A stretch of DNA of 64,000 nt from Urechis unicinctus (taxonomy: Eukaryota > Annelida > Polychaeta > Xenopneusta > Urechidae), in contig CM067346.1 of assembly GCA_034190875.2 (NCBI GenBank), forward strand, positions 7,968,883 to 8,032,882, given 5' to 3'. The notes under the pieces were generated by a model that worked only from the letters and a program-made list of their open reading frames with translations, was not told where the DNA came from and did no database searches. A program made the translations under genes and the position numbers. Shown here piece by piece: positions 12,050 through 24,824 of the stretch; the first letter of the stretch is position 1; the number at the start of each line of letters is the position of its first letter.

Positions 12050-12980
12050 ACTCGTCTTTATAGGCCTGGACGAATATAATTAGGGAAATTGGCTGGCTGT
12101 TAGATCCCATTAGTAATCAGCGGGGCAATTTTGATAATTCGCCCCATCCTTACGTTAACGAAGCTTCCATCGAGATATTGTACCTCGTTATGTCCTGATT
12201 TATTGAAACATAGATAAGTAAAACTTGATATGATGGGAAGGATATTGTAACAAACTGGGCTTTACTTTGAATGGTGATGCCAAACGATCGCTAGTTTTTG
12301 GTTTAAATATAGCTATATGTTTGTTAATTAGAGTAATGCACAGCTCATTGTATTACAATGGTCGGGTATGCAAATTTGAATCAATAGGTCCAATACATAT
12401 CTTAAAAGATAAACGCTGGTAGACTATTGCGAAATTATGGCAATAGTGGTTATGTGCATAGTTTATTTACCATCGCAAGACGACGTATAGAAACAGGAAC
12501 ACATAAACTGCAGCTCTAGGCAATAACTAATTCTATCATTTTCGCTACATACACTTACATACATATTTGATTAGCCAAACTATAATTGAGCTTTAAGATT
12601 GTCTTTGATGCTATATAAATGTGCCAATACATTTGAATTATAATGCGAATGCAGGAACGATAAATACCAACATCAATGTCACGATTGGTTCAAACAACCG
12701 TTATATATGCCATTCTTCATAATCTACACAATGTAACAGATCAACAATATATTAATCACTGGGAAATGTCATAAGCTTCCAGTTACATAAGAGTTCTGGT
12801 ATCAATCATGGGATTAGGGACCAAATATAAGTACTGAATAATTGCACGAATCGCTACTACCACACTTCCAAGGAACAGCTTTGTTAATACAGATTGTGTT
12901 TTAAAACATAGAGCTATACATGATACAACAGTTGCAAATATGTCTATAAAAACACTATCAGTGGAAAAGCGAAATTGGAT
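12050..12980. other. Gene-free intergenic stretch
   Basis: AT-rich sequence without recognisable coding, repeat or RNA gene. It lies downstream of the minus-strand GPCR and may contain its 3' UTR. Confidence 0.4.
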
Positions 12981-12987
12981 TTTTTTT

Positions 12988-14132
12988 TCAACACAAATTT
13001 ATTGCGCTCAGAACATCTCGCCATTTCTTGAACTTGCGGAGAAAGGCAGACCTGAAAGATTGTGAGCATGCGCAGTACAAGTATAAATTAGCGGAGTAAT
13101 TAAGGTATGAAATAAGTTGTAAGATTTGTTGCCATCGTTGTAGATTATCTGTGTGAAGCGTCTTACTGTCCAGCAAATAATTCATAGCTAGATGCACCCG
13201 TAAAGAGTGACTTGGAAGGTTAAGTAAAACGAACACAGAGAAACGATGAACAAGGAGCGAGTTGTGCGAATCTGAATATTCCTCCTTGCTTCAATGGAAG
13301 CGCTGCTCATATGTTCACTGAGATCGTTTTGCAATACACGGCTTAATTGACTTTCTCTTCCACTTAACCTTGATGATGGTAGTGATAATTTCATTGTAGA
13401 TTCCCGGGGTCGCCGTTGTTTGAGACGGATAACATACCACAGAGGCTGAGGATCGTGTCTGCGAGTAAAACTCTTTCCAGGCCAAAAATCCCATATTTTA
13501 ACAGCAATAGCAAAGTTGAGTAACATTATTGCGATGGCTGGCACAATGAGCGTCACGAAAGTGTCTATTGTTGACAATATACGTACAGTTGAATCGTATC
13601 CAGGTAGGTTCATGCAGATATTTCCATAGGATTTCTGATAAACCACTCCAGTTACAATAATACTATAGGAATATAAAGCTATCGCAATTACTGTCATACA
13701 AGAGACTGTCATCAAAGCTTTGCTTCGAGTACACAGCCGATTACGCTGTAGTGGAAGGTATACCACAATAAACCGTTCAATAGTGAAGCTAACAACGCCC
13801 CACACAGATAAAAAACTGGTGATATTAGTTCCATAGATAATGACATGACACCAACCAACTTTATGAATAGCAGAAATACCAAACCACCCTAGCCATGTTG
13901 GTGTAAGGAAAAGCAAAAACAGACTGTCCACAATGTTCAGAAATGCTAGATACACAGTACTGGAGTGCATCCGTAAGTGGGTACTCACAAAGACGAAGAA
14001 GCTCACTGTGTTGCTTATTACTCCTCCAAATATGATGATTGGAAGAAATATTTTGTTCATGTTGTTAACTACATCTTCAAATAATACTGCGTCGTCTCTC
14101 CCGCTCTGTTGCTCACTGCTGTTTGCGGACAT
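12988..14132 (-). CDS. Class A (rhodopsin-like) peptide-type GPCR with a frameshift in TM6
   Basis: An intronless seven-TM receptor. The N-terminus MSANSSEQQSG carries an N-glycosylation site. TM1 starts at about residue 30. TM3 ends in ERF (the DRY position) followed by VVYLPLQ. Extracellular Cys residues CHV and CMN could form the TM3-ECL2 disulfide. A long, basic ICL3 of about 75 residues precedes TM6. TM7 reads YLNYSANLYLYC, the NSxxNPxxY-like site of invertebrate neuropeptide receptors. The frame shifts by one base at about 13235-13245 inside TM6: residues up to TRSLFIVSL are in one frame, and FVLLNLPSHSLR onward (to 12988) in another. Everything else is intact, so this is either a very young pseudogene or a base-call indel. 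The ligand cannot be inferred. Confidence 0.82.
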
Positions 14133-14159
14133 AGCACCAGTGTTGCGGTAATTTCGAAT

Positions 14160-17100
14160 AATTTGAATTCAGATGTTATGCGCGGTGGATAGTCTGTGGC
14201 ATTTGAATCCACTGTGTCAATGGCTTGGCAATGTCAATGAAGGTTTGAAGTCATTCGACACACCATTGACGACCAGGTCATTACGTGTCAATTCCTGTTA
14301 TTCTATCAAAATAAGTCCTATATCGGTCTTGTCTTGAGGCGAAAGTCAGTGCAGGTGAATACGTTTCATGTTGGATGGTCGGTGATCGTGTAATGAGATC
14401 AACGAGTTTACTGCTCGAGGCTGCGATGCTTCTGCGACGTGGCGAGCGACGTTGCTTTTTCTGGCCAATCACAACGTCTGTGCCTTGTCATTAACGTGAC
14501 CACGGTGGCGTCACCTGTGCCCAGAACTCTTAGGTGCGCATACAAGCAATGGATAGCTCATTATCTAAATTGGACTACATGAAGACTGCCGGCCAGACAG
14601 TGTTATGAGGTATGAAGGCATGTAGCGGCATTATATAAATTGCTAAAAGAAGACGATGAAATGTACTTAATTGCTGTGTTGATATCTAGGAGGATGATAA
14701 CCTTTATATACAGCGTTTCCAATATGAACATATCTGTGTCGATGCTTCATCAAACATAATAAGCAATATGCTACACTGTTTGTAATGCACATACTGCTAA
14801 GTGACATAAGTATGGTTAACGAGAGACCACTTACAACGTGTGGCGAATCACAATGTACTTTGAGCCGCGCGGCAAAGACAGTTACTGCTGAATTGGATAT
14901 ATGCTTCGCTTATTGTCTGGTGTCTTTTCAATGATAAATATTCCATTCCTTGTACATTTACATTTGACAGCACGAGCGAATGGGACAATTGTTTTCTACG
15001 AGGCATGTAACCTTGATTTTATATTGGTTTCGTTAGAAGGTAGAATTCACATCACTCTTGTGTGCAACTTTAATCTTCACCTTGATTTAAACCATAGCCC
15101 CATTAGGCCGGTCAACATAGGCACAATGGCCTAGCAATATGCGGACCAAACTACCTTTAAAATAGACGCAGACGATAAATGACCGAATCATTGCATGTCA
15201 CCAGTAATTGATATGTAGCAGTCTTACTCAAGTCAAGGTTCATTGTTTTTCGTTGCTGTTTCCCTTGTGTATCGTAATTCATTGGATCCAATCAACCAAG
15301 ACAGCTAATGCTACTTTCAACGAATACGATCCGAACATTTTGAAATGAGGCTAATCTCGTTCTTATCACAATTATTCAATTAGGTTTGTGAAGACTTTTG
15401 GTGATTTACTAAAATGTGGGATGCGTATTTTTGTACAGGCAATTGCGTCAACAAGGCATACATGTGTATTTAGCAGAATATGCCGTGAGTGGAGGTTCCG
15501 TTGTTTGTAAACGAAGATATGACATTTATATCGCTCTAGATGACGAAGTTAGTTAGGAAATGTAGTGCCATTTTCTTTATCGTAACCTGTTAAAGCCTGC
15601 GTGATGTGTCGCACAGTACACGATGCCACCTTTATTGCTTAACGTGCTTATTGACTTATTATACGCCCATTTAATACTAGGATAGATGTTTTATATAGAT
15701 TAAGTGGCACCTGTGATTGGTCCATGTAAATGTCAACCATGACACTAGTGAGGAAAAAAACACAGCACTCTGTTCCAACCAATAAACATATTTAGTAGTG
15801 ACTGTCGTACTTTGGCATATCTGTTGGGTAGCTCAATTCTCGCATGGATATTTAAGGAATTGTTATTCATAATGTGTAAGTAATTATCTCTTTGAGCGTT
15901 TAGTGCGTTTTGGTCAGGTGAGGCTTCGAACGTCAAACCAACACGGGGGTTTCCACTCGTATTTCCCAATCTGGCAGATAGCAATATAGTTTGTTTGTCT
16001 GGTACTACTAGCTGTGATAATGTTCTATAAATCAAGAAGCTACCAAAACGCATTTAATGCTAATCCCAATACAACCAACATGTCGACAGGAAAAATATGG
16101 CATATCCGCCCATTCAATGGGCTGTTTATCAGCGTAATATATCTCTTAATAGACATATGATAATAGACGTATACGCTGCACCACTTTGGTGTACTACAGG
16201 TTAAAACACACAAAGTATTATGCACATTGGTACTTATCCATCATAACATTATACGCTTGCTCACCAAGCAGATCAAAGAGGCAAGGGAATATTCAAAGCA
16301 AGTCATGGTCAATTTAAATCGCCGGCCATCAAAAACACGGATGGCAAAACGTTATGCATACTTCGAAGAAAGCTTTTAACTGTATAATACCTGTTCAATT
16401 CACCCGCAGAATGTTTATGATAATTGTATCATATTAACCAATGGTGGGGCAAAACACAAAACCATTCGATAAGCTGCGCGCTCACCAAAATGCAAGTCGA
16501 CGTATCTGGTTGCTACTTGATTTGAAAAGGAAAGTAACATAAGTAACGTTATGTTGACTCATGATGTTATGAAAAACAGCGTATAGGAGCTGAATTCAGT
16601 GTGAATTACCATTAATGAATCAGTGACATTGTTACAAGATAATTAGGAGTATTTGTGGATTATGTTTATTCAATTAAGAACAAGATAAGTATTTATGGAT
16701 TATGTTTATTTGATAAAGAAATATATTTGTAGCACTTTGTAAATTTACATGCAAGCCTTTTGATGTTTCTTCCACTTAACGACAGCATTATTTGTATAAA
16801 TATAGTTTTTTTGTCAAAATTACAGGCTTCGACATTTATCATAAATATTGTTTTGTACGATAAATCGAGTATTTAGTCCAAAACAGAAAGGTAAAGTAAT
16901 GATTTCAACAAAATATGAATCATATGAATCAAAGTATTGAAACTGTTCCAATATTTATAGAACATTAGCTCTTGTGTCCGATCATGTCAAATGTGCGTAA
17001 CCATTTGTTGATAAAAGATGGTCTTGACACTATACCACCTCAATGTCGCCTCAGTCTTTGAGAGAATACATTACCATGTAGTGTCTATAAAATACGACAA

Positions 17101-17930
17101 AACTCCTTTTCTTTGAAACAAGTGTCATATTCATATGGGTCAAAAAGTATTTCTTCCTATTCTGATTAAACATTTCACCGCTTTTCATATGACAAAGTTC
17201 CATGTAACTTATTCGACACTTGTCCAAATATAAGGTATATAGAATGTTTCATAAATATTGAATTATGCCCTTGAAAAAGGTCCAACTAAACATGATGATT
17301 TTTTGCGTACCTAACTGAAACTTCGAAAGTTTTACGTTTCGATGTACATCTCCACGTGCATTGAGAGACAAACGACTGGAACTAGTTATTTGATGAATTG
17401 CAACCAATTGAAGATCGAAAATTTCTTAACACGGCAATGTTGCGTGTGTTTACATTCTACAAGGAAATTTATAGGCAATTTAAAAGCAAATGATGCATTA
17501 TTTAGATATGTTACTAATAACAAATACGGCAAATGAACAATAGTCGAATCAAATTGTATTTATTTTGGAGCTAATCATAAATGCTTGTTTTGTATTTCAG
17601 TGCAAGTGAGCTAAGTTGAATAAGTCAACTTAAATTCTCCAGCACTTTTGAATTAAAACGATTTTGAATATAAATTATTTGTACTCAAAGCAACAACAAT
17701 GTAGATAAATGTAGCATACGCTATATAAAGTAATATGCCAACCGTGTACGTGGAATTTATGCACTTCCTCAATATATATCTTCAGTGTATAATCAGCCTT
17801 CAAGATACAGTTAAGTTTCCAACCCTCGAGCAGGTAAGCGATGATTGTAGATAGCAATGCAAAAGAGAGATGTTTTAACTCAAACTGACTACCAACCTCA
17901 CTGTGGCTGTTTCGACGTTAAGATAAAAAA
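14160..17930. other. Long stretch without a recognisable gene
   Basis: Short open frames (for example 14281-14472 and 15745-16053 minus) have no recognisable domain. The 102-codon frame at 15745-16053 is the longest and could be an exon, but nothing supports it. A 39-bp-period two-copy repeat with GGATTATGTTTATT lies at about 16649-16710. Confidence 0.4.
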
Positions 17931-17934
17931 GACG

Positions 17935-18047
17935 TTATATATATATATACAAAGACATGCAAGAATTTGTAAAACATACCTTTGCAGCTGGTCTGCATGC
18001 CTAAATTGATACTGGAGAACATCTTCGGCTGTTGCATATATATATAG

Positions 18048-18142
<95 letters not shown>

Positions 18143-18144
18143 GA

Positions 18145-18181
<37 letters not shown>

Positions 18182-18240
18182 CATATCTAGATATATAGTG
18201 CCATAATATAGCGTTTATATATATATATATATATCTGCCT
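17935..18240. repeat. (GA)n and (TA)n compound microsatellite
   Basis: (GA)n at about 18060-18150 with single GATA breaks, flanked by (TA)n at 18040-18060, 18146-18175 and 18217-18233. The Leu-Ser and Ile-Tyr frames on minus are artefacts. Confidence 0.95.
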
Positions 18241-18249
18241 ACCATCCGA

Positions 18250-19700
18250 TATATCTCTCTAGATAAAGCTGTCGCCATTTATACATGTCGCAATAAGATT
18301 CATAGACCACCGGTCTTTTTTTCGTCCTATTTTTGGCATCCACTGGCGCATTATGTTATTGAAACAAACATGGGCTCTCATGTCGGTCTTGTGTTATATA
18401 AATCAACGAAAGACTTACTAGGGTGTCCTGAGACACAATTTCTACATGCGGAATATTTGTCAGTCTTTGACTCATTGTGCAAGGATAATTGCTGTATGCG
18501 TCAACGTTAATCAACGTTTCAGGTCATTAATCACACATTTTTTGTGAACTAGCTTTTGGGTGCTCTTATAGTCATATGATAAAACATAGGCTGTTCCATG
18601 ATTCATGTTATTTTGTACTTTCTACACACATTCATTGGACAACACTATTGGCATTAACAAGGGTTAGATTTCCCTTTGCATTGTACAGAATTCTCGTAGC
18701 TGTACATGGATATCGCCACATACAATTGAATCGTAGGTGTGATATAGTTATCAGTTTGGCTATATTTATCTTCATGTACCCTTTCGATAGGAGCAAAACT
18801 TCCATCTGCTTTATCCGCTTATAACTACGTCAATTATTATGAAAGTACATCTGCTAAGTTTACGCAATCACATGTGTGGACGCCTTTAAGCAACGCATTA
18901 TGCTCATGCAGTTATAAACAATGGGTAGTCCGTAACTCCGTGCCACATTCCCCATAACACAGACTTATTACGTCACGAATAACAGCAAATAGTCATCTAG
19001 TATCCGGACAGCATAAACGATTAGACTATTACCAAATGACGTTAAAGCATGACTTTGCTTTATACATTTTGTACACAATGAATCAGGGAGTCATTGCTGA
19101 TTTATCAACAATGCTCAAAATGTTTCAAAAAAGCATATCATTTGCGATGACCATGGCATATTACACAACTTGGATGATAATAAAAGACACATCGACACAC
19201 AAACATTAAACATCGCTGTTGCATACAAATCACACCGCCCTCTATTCTAGATGAGAACACAGGTTTAAACATATGTTCACAGTTAGAATGTCACATTACA
19301 AACTTCTATTTATCCCATAATCCCAAATTCCTGTATTGTGCAGCTAAAATTTAATATTTTGTGTCCGATGTGCTAGTGACGTGTGCGTTGCACTTATGGA
19401 AGACGGGGTGAAAGAGCGTCGGCGGAATAGATAGTTTAGGTGCGAGGGTAGGGAGGTGTGTGGATTATTGAAGGTGGGGTCCATTACCATATGATACAGT
19501 TAACATACTTATTCACAGTGAGAGCATAAGGTTTCAATAAACGTCTGTTTGTAGTGCAATAACCTACATAGCAGACAAGATTATTGTATACCGAAAATAT
19601 TCTACTGAGAGACCATACAGAAAAGCAATCTACCTTTTTATCGCTTTCAAAGCCAGCCAGTCTGATAAATGGTTAGCCGGTATAGGCATTATTGGTGTAA
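18250..19700. other. Gene-free stretch
   Basis: No supportable coding region or structured repeat was seen between the GA/TA tract and the acyltransferase fragment. Confidence 0.4.
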
Positions 19701-19707
19701 ATCTTAA

Positions 19708-20070
19708 TCAAGCCACCTTAGCACCACTGCATACAAATCCTAACCGGGCATACATTGTCAGTGAGGCATGGCTAGCCTCGTCAACAAAACAATAGATGAG
19801 ATGGCCCAATGAATGCAACCGCTTTAAGAGGTGGCAATTTAAGCAAAACCCCAGACCAAGTCGTCTGTATTCAGGAATAACATTAACCATCGCTAATGCC
19901 CAGTAATGCTGTGTTAACTCCCAGGCAGCAAGGCGTCCACTGTGTCGGTGTTCGACGGCTATCATGGATACAATAGGGAAATGTGCTATGAGGTATTGGA
20001 CGTATTCTATTGTCTGTGAACCACTGAATTCCCATGAATCATCAATAGTTTTAGCATTGATGGCATTCAG
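19708..20070 (-). CDS. GNAT-fold acyltransferase (FR47 / glycine N-acyltransferase-like), C-terminal part
   Basis: Minus-strand open frame of 120 codons. It includes SWEFSGSQTIEYVQYLI, then RLAAWELTQHYWALAMVNV, the acetyl-CoA pyrophosphate loop PEYRRLGLGFCLN (R-x-x-G-x-G/A type), the helix HLLKRLHSLGH, and the closing strand-turn YCFVDEASHASLTMYARLGF. This is the usual C-terminal half of FR47-like acyltransferases, which move acyl groups from CoA to amines. The frame is blocked by TAA at 20071-20073, although the upstream frame around 20075-20105 looks related, so either an exon junction or a frameshift lies there. No N-terminal exons were recognised upstream. Confidence 0.72.
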   Translation of the reverse strand: MNAINAKTIDDSWEFSGSQTIEYVQYLIAHFPIVSMIAVEHRHSGRLAAWELTQHYWALAMVNVIPEYRRLGLGFCLNCHLLKRLHSLGHLIYCFVDEASHASLTMYARLGFVCSGAKVA

Positions 20071-20109
20071 TTAGGGTCATCTCAAAGTCTTCATGAACCT
20101 CTCTGTTAA

Positions 20110-22190
20110 AGTACAAAAATCAAATGTATTAGGAAAATTTATGAGGCCTTTAGGCATCAATGCATGACTTGACTTCATAACTGACTTTGGTGTAAGAATT
20201 CATTCAGAATATGAGTTGAGCAAACCTATGGATCGATAGTATCACAAGCATGCCAAGCAGTAATGGCTATCATTTTAGCACGGCCAATTAATATATATGT
20301 CTATCCTTTGTAGATGAAATTTACTAACGTGATCAGAGTAGGAAAAACATTTGAATTCCGTTTCACACAAATATTGCAATGTTTCCATCAGGTATTCCGT
20401 TTTATGAAACATGAGAGGTACTCGCCATCAGATAAGGTGAGTAAATAAATGATATGTATCTACACAGAATGAGGCACGGAGAAGATATATTGTTTATGTC
20501 AATAAATACCGTGATGAACATGTTAATATCAATAAAATACATTATTGAGTTTTCAAGCTACCAGATGTATGCAAATGCTGGTTAAATCGGTTTACCTGCA
20601 TGGATCGGTCCCAAAAGGGTCGTAATGCAACAGTAGACACGAGTCATTCATCACACCACCACGTTTCTGAACACGATTCTATTTCACTAGTGCCCGGCTG
20701 TTACACGCATTTAATGGAAAACACAAGCGTCACTATATGTTAATATATTATGTGATCAAATATATATCAAATAGAACATATATTTTTCCTGAAATGGTAC
20801 ATTAAATAAAAGGCCAAAACATATCATGTGTGGTGCTCCTTGACAGTAATGAAAATCAGTGTATCCAAGCAGCGTCTTGTATTACTTCTGTTGATTCAAT
20901 GCAAATTTAAAGTACTTTGTACCGCATGGATGGACATGTAAGGTAAAGTTTAACCGGCATATACTGATGCAATTGACCAATCAAATCCATCTTCTTGCTC
21001 TAAGACACGCACATGTTTCTTTGTGTCTGTTGTGCAGCCATGCGAGAATTGCCCAAATAGCCTTCCTGTAACTTAACACATATGCCCAGTCATGGCTAGC
21101 TGAACAATGAAATCAAATCTAAATCCTTTAAATTAAAGCAATTGGTGTCCAACCACTTAATCAACTTACATCAAAAGGATAAGTACTGATTCTTGCTAGT
21201 GGTGATCAAAACAATACTTGGGTTGGCCAATAAATATATTGTAGCGACCACATTTTCAGCATTCACTAATTATCCAATTACAATACGTCAATTATGCAAT
21301 ACGTCAAATATTATAAAATGGTAATTCTGAATCGTTATCCAAAATCGTCGCAAATATATATAGTATGCATTTGAACCACATACATGATAATTAAACCAAG
21401 GTCGTTTTCGAAATAACTTGTTTATTTTGATTTAATGGGTTTTTTTCGGAATCATTATCCGTAGCTGACAACAATTATACCTTGTAGGCGACGGGTTTAT
21501 TAGAGTTAAGCCTAGAAATAAGCTTAAACAGGTGATGCTTTGCTTTAAGTCTGTAACACATGCTTTAACTTGAAACCCGAAACAAACAGAGATTTGATCG
21601 ACCATAATTGATGTATCTCTATCATCTACAACATTCAGCTCATGCGTCATCCGTCCTCGTGTCAACCTGTCCGTTCAGTTAGTTACTATCGCTTTCGCAA
21701 CCATTTTCACAAAGGTGTTTATTGTTATTGTGTTTGTGCCGACGCTTAAACCAGAGTTGAGTGACAGTGTTTTCTGTCCGAATAGCCGTGAAAACCACAA
21801 TAGTGGCTGTTGTTCAATACCGCCTCAAAGTGGCGTTTGGGTATCTATATTTTCATTTCATATCCTTTAACAAGCACCAAGTTGGAAAAGAACCAGCGCG
21901 TTTATGAAATATATAGAAAGTCGCGGTTCTGGCGCAGCGCCACTTATCTTTGATACACGTTAAATTACGGCTTTTATACATAAATTCGATTTTTGTTCCC
22001 TGACCACTTTGGGTGAGCTTTACACAAGAGTAAGGCGGGTCGCGCTGACCCCCAATGGGCCAAGGTGTCTACGCCGTTCGCGGCTATCCAAACAGAGCGA
22101 GTGACACCTTGTTCACACGCTGATCATATATCTTGTGACCTTTACTACGCAGTATGTAACCAGAATTTCACAAGCTCCTGGCTTGCATTT
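20110..22190. other. AT-rich stretch without a recognisable gene
   Basis: Only short frames (for example 21432-21665 minus, no known domain). GC rises slightly at about 21920-22130, approaching the Polinton-like remnant. Confidence 0.4.
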
Positions 22191-22365
22191 CACACCCGCT
22201 GACAAGCTCTTTTAGGTGTTTCACTTGTTTCATAAGGTCATTGTTCTCAGTCTCGAAATCACTGACAACATCTCTCAGCCACGATCTCTAAATCTATTTT
22301 CTCATCTCTCAGATAATCCTTTTACACAACCTTCAAGCTCAGCAATACGCTCTTCGGTGTTCATT
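22190..22365 (-). pseudogene. Short coiled-coil protein remnant of the Polinton-like element
   Basis: Minus frame beginning MNTEERIAELEGCVKGL, then a frame change, then FETENNDLMKQVKHLKEL. Heptad-like Leu/Val spacing suggests a coiled coil. It sits immediately downstream of the 147-residue membrane-type protein. Function unknown. Confidence 0.4.
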
Positions 22366-22400
22366 TATCTAACACTCTCGTTTATTCAATAGGTCGGTGA

Positions 22401-22844
22401 TTACAGCGCGCAATGAAATCGTGTGTATTGAGGTGGGTTGAAATCATTCACAGTCTGGGGTGCATTGACAGATCTAGCCTTAATTTTCCCCTTCATTTGA
22501 GTATATTTTGTGAGCTCAGCTGAGACGATTTTAAGCTCATGGTCTAAGATATTGCCATCTTCAAGTGCTGTCGATACGATGTGAGCAATGGTATTCAATT
22601 TGATCTGCGCTAGAATGTGGATCTGATCATGTTTTTTTACCTTAATGGTCAGTCGCCGACAAGCGGCCCCAGTAGCACCCAACACAGTGGCAAAAGGAAT
22701 GGCAACTACTGTAGTCATTACACCTACGCCACCTGCGCCAAGACACATACCAACAGCAACTAAAGCAGTCTCCACTGCATCCACTGAGTTAACTGCATGC
22801 CAATATTTCTCGAGGTATTGCTTCTTGAGGCTGATCTCATTCAA
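22401..22844 (-). CDS. Polinton-associated protein with hydrophobic glycine-rich segment
   Basis: Intact 147-codon frame. A charged N-terminal helix (NEISLKKQYLEKYW) is followed by a hydrophobic Gly/Ala/Val-rich region (about residues 25-60) and a KVKKHDQIHILAQIKLNTI motif with a downstream helix ending in acidic and Lys-rich turns. I recognise this arrangement from uncharacterised proteins encoded by invertebrate Polinton-like elements; its role is not known to me. A decayed homologue lies at 33590-34000, which supports it as a genuine element gene. One or two membrane-spanning segments are likely. Confidence 0.6.
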   Translation of the reverse strand: MNEISLKKQYLEKYWHAVNSVDAVETALVAVGMCLGAGGVGVMTTVVAIPFATVLGATGAACRRLTIKVKKHDQIHILAQIKLNTIAHIVSTALEDGNILDHELKIVSAELTKYTQMKGKIKARSVNAPQTVNDFNPPQYTRFHCAL

Positions 22845-22869
22845 CCGATAGGAGTGCCCTGGATTCTCA

Positions 22870-23225
22870 TTGGTGGGGGTGACAGCTCAGGATATAACGG
22901 TGCCGTCTGAACAGCTGGTTGCTGTTTCATACTCTGTTTATAAGTCTACAAATCAAGCTCATTTGGGAGTGATACTACAGAACAAGTCGCCGCTTCGTTT
23001 TGAGTGGTTGTATAAAAGTTAATGACAGTGCCTTGCTCTAGCTGTAAAGGTTTGTCTAAAGATATTACAACAGCCCGTTCGTCAGCTGGCTTACTTATCC
23101 CTACCGCTTAGTTTGTTCCATTTATAACCCGAACAACTGTTATTGTATCAGTATCAGCGCCCACACCAGAAGATACGAATGATCTGACCAATTGATAACA
23201 TGGTATATCCACAGCTTGAGTCTTA
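22870..23225 (-). pseudogene. Polinton-like structural protein remnant
   Basis: Minus frame with internal stops: begins HKTQAVDIPCYQLVRSFV, continues through ISKPADERAVVISLDKPL and ends in a Pro-rich tail near 22880. Beta-rich composition and position between the tail-fibre-like ORF and the hydrophobic protein suggest a capsid-associated protein, by context only. Confidence 0.35.
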
Positions 23226-23609
23226 TGAGGTTTGACCCCTGGACCAATCAAAACACGACCACTCATATCCTCTGCAAAGGGGACCACTTGCTTCTGCCCA
23301 AATAGTATTGATTGGTTTCGTCCGCGAGTCTACAAATTGTCTTATGTCCCTGTGCTGCAGTCTATGTTTGTCACCAACATACTTTTTATAAGTAGCATCC
23401 TTTGCTGATGTTGGGTCTCCCAAACGAAATATTTTATCATCTCTCATTTCAAGGTCTCCAGTCATAGTAATGCAACCTTCATCAATTTTTTGTAAGTCAC
23501 CAATAGATGCATAGGTCTTTGTTGCACATTCAGCGAGATTGGGACCCTGAACAGTGGCAGTGCTCGCCGTTTTTTGTCTTGGTCCATAGATACTAGATGT
23601 TATTGACAT
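23223..23609 (-). CDS. Structural protein with phage-tail-fibre-like repeat motif (Polinton-like)
   Basis: 128-codon frame containing MTGDLEMRDDKIFRLGDP followed by SAKDATYKKYVGDK. This motif (M-x-G-D-L-x-M...L-x-D-P...DA-x-K-K-Y-V) occurs in fibre-like proteins and in proteins from invertebrate Polinton-like elements. The C-terminus looks out of frame after about residue 100, so the ORF is probably truncated. It starts at a Met right upstream of a Ser/Thr-rich segment. Confidence 0.55.
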   Translation of the reverse strand: MSITSSIYGPRQKTASTATVQGPNLAECATKTYASIGDLQKIDEGCITMTGDLEMRDDKIFRLGDPTSAKDATYKKYVGDKHRLQHRDIRQFVDSRTKPINTIWAEASGPLCRGYEWSCFDWSRGQTS

Positions 23610-23629
23610 GTTGTAAATCCAAGAACAGC

Positions 23630-24350
23630 GCTAACAGGACGGTCGTGGTTGTCCAATCGCTAGTAACACGCTTAGAGACAGCATTAGCGAGGTTCGGTTA
23701 TAATATAACCATAAAAAGTGCATCATCCAGCATGTTGGGTATGATACTGACTTGATTGAGGTGAACATAGTGTGTTGAAGATGCTGAAGTTGATAGGCCG
23801 GTCACCTGTAAAAATCACCTGAATAAATGCATCGCCTACCGATGCTGCCATCATGACCCAACATAGTCAACACTCCATCGTCAAAACGCGCAGTCTCATG
23901 GAATTGTAAGGGTAAAAATGCCATTTGCAGCATCAACTTCCAAACCAAAACCTAATGATGTAATCTGCTGCTAAAGAAGGCTGAAACTCCCGAGGCCGGG
24001 TTTTTATTGGATAATTCCTCCTTTTTCAGTAGTTTCTGACCGCCATACAATGATCCCAATTTTTTCAAGATTGTACCAACCCACAGTATAGTGATTGACC
24101 TCGAGCTTCGCATAGATCGCTTGCAGTGTTGTCAATAGGATTTTGCAGGGACACAGCCTCGCCGCTTTGAACATTTGTCAGAGTTTGAAATATAGTGGTT
24201 TATGAAGTAAACATAAATAGATTCAATAGGAATGGTACCTACAAACCGGGCCCGCCCCATGTAGCAGCTGATCAGCTGACACATCTCTTCGCTACACCAT
24301 TCGGAGACTTCTGCACAAAATGAGGGTAGCACTACCGAATGACGCTACAT
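23630..24350 (-). pseudogene. Unidentified decayed coding region in the Polinton-like element
   Basis: The longest frame is 24132-24332 (66 codons) on minus, with a Cys-rich start and VGTIPIESIYVYFINHY. Frames continue with stops toward 23630. A capsid gene would be expected here from the element's usual order, but I could not recognise one. Confidence 0.3.
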
Positions 24351-24824
24351 GGCCTGCCACTGAAAAAACCTTTGACAAAATAATGTACCATGAACTCCAA
24401 AAAGTACAAGCAGGAAAACATGTTTACCAAACCAACAAACGGGTTCATATTGCAGTGTAGCTCGCTACATGTTGATTACATAAAGCATGATACTGCAGGT
24501 GCAAGTACTGCTTGGAGTACTTACTTACAGGTAAAACCTGCTACTGAATGCTTTGTCAAAGGTTGATTGTGTGTTTGTGTTGAGTGCCAAATTGATAACA
24601 AACCTACCCTTTCTCATAACGTACCCCTTCAGTCAGCAGTCGAAAATTCGAAAGTTGAAAACAGTAAAATAAAGTTCAAGTTGCTATTAACCCTACATCT
24701 GGAGTTCAATTCTTTACTAATCACAAGTGCGTATCGTGTGCATCTTAACACCACAGATCACGTTATGACATTTGGAATGGATCAACGTGGATGCAGAACC
24801 TTCTAATAGAGGAAGCTTTAAAAC

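Noticed and set aside
17898-18278. Leu-Ser repeat proteins on minus
   Set aside because: Translations of (GA)n and (TA)n.
23223-23609. Bacteriophage contamination suggested by the tail-fibre-like motif
   Set aside because: The neighbours are Polinton-type genes in an intron-rich animal sequence, and the motif is known from such elements.
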